From: an uncultured Selenomonadaceae bacterium
Lineage (GTDB): Bacteria > Bacillota > Negativicutes > Selenomonadales > Selenomonadaceae
DNA length: 5,453 bases
Direction: 5' to 3'
Assembly (NCBI GenBank): GCA_905236595.1
Contig: CAJORE010000274.1
Span: forward strand, 1 to 5,453
In this document: in pieces, positions 5,295-5,453 of the stretch
Layout: each line of letters opens with the position of its first letter
Numbering within the stretch: the first letter of the stretch is position 1
The notes under the pieces: model-generated
The model's input: only the letters and a program-made list of their open reading frames with translations
Databases searched by the model: none
What the model was told of the DNA's origin: nothing
Translations under genes and position numbers: made by a program

Positions 5295-5453
5295 ATGAGC
5301 AAGGAAATTGTAAAAATAAAAGGATCGCAAAACGGCTTGCGTTTGGATTTTGCCCAAGGTGCGGACTACGACGCAATCGAGCGGGACATTCGCGGCAAAC
5401 TTGAAGCGGGCGCCGCATTTTTCACTCGCGGGACGGTCATTTACATATCGCCG
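5295..5453 (+). CDS. minC: N-terminal part of septum site-determining protein MinC (runs off window)
   Basis: Only the first 53 residues are inside the window, beginning MSKEIVKIKGSQNGLRLDF. MinC antagonises FtsZ polymerisation and, brought to the membrane by MinD, keeps the division ring at midcell. The visible part belongs to the N-terminal MinC domain, which acts on FtsZ: a first strand (EIVKIKG), a second strand (GLRLDF), a helix (about YDAIERDIRGKLEAG) and then AAFFTRGTVIYIS. These fit the usual start of the family. It begins 19 nt after mrdA with only a weak AGG (5281-5283) 11 nt before the ATG, and no promoter is apparent in the gap, so it probably shares the mre transcript. In related genomes minD normally follows, which cannot be seen here. 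Confidence 0.9.
   Translation, partial: MSKEIVKIKGSQNGLRLDFAQGADYDAIERDIRGKLEAGAAFFTRGTVIYISP

Overview
The window is a bacterial chromosome segment with every gene on the + strand. Its core is the cell-elongation cluster mreB-mreC-mreD-mrdA (PBP2), followed by the start of minC. This order, with a Min-system gene directly after the Rod genes, and the wording of the proteins (for example the NAGGE/LGWINFLEALAHSDN stretch of PBP2) point to a Negativicutes-type diderm Firmicute. That assignment rests on remembered family patterns, not on a search, and is probable rather than certain.

Layout. Positions 1-467 hold the 3' end of a gene that begins before the window. It encodes a low-complexity, Ala/Thr/Asp/Pro-rich, probably disordered tail of unknown function. 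Positions 468-611 are intergenic and contain a short perfect inverted repeat. Positions 612-902 encode a 96-residue protein with a four-cysteine zinc ribbon and two membrane helices, function unknown. Positions 903-1112 are the mreB upstream region: two small inverted repeats, a good sigma-70-type promoter with an extended -10 element, and a leader that can fold. From 1113 on, mreB, mreC, mreD and mrdA are packed with a 1-nt overlap, a 4-nt overlap and a 4-nt gap; minC starts 19 nt after mrdA and runs off the window. They almost certainly form one transcription unit.

How the genes work together. MreB normally forms membrane-bound filaments that organise the elongation machinery. MreC and MreD are membrane partners, and PBP2 is the transpeptidase that crosslinks new lateral-wall peptidoglycan. 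MinC inhibits FtsZ assembly away from midcell, so the operon links elongation with placement of division.

Main anomaly. The mreB reading frame is intact, but the protein lacks about 23 residues found in ordinary MreB proteins. The sequence passes from VVDIGG straight to DEMD, so the rest of the phosphate-2 nucleotide-binding loop (GTTEV) and the strands after it, up to the usual VAG before DEMD, are missing. This is an in-frame loss of about 69 nt in the ATPase core, with both flanks well conserved. It may be a real deletion, perhaps through short GGC repeats, or an assembly or sequencing artefact. If real, this MreB is unlikely to hydrolyse ATP normally, although the downstream Rod genes look complete. 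No transposon, CRISPR array, tRNA or rRNA was seen.
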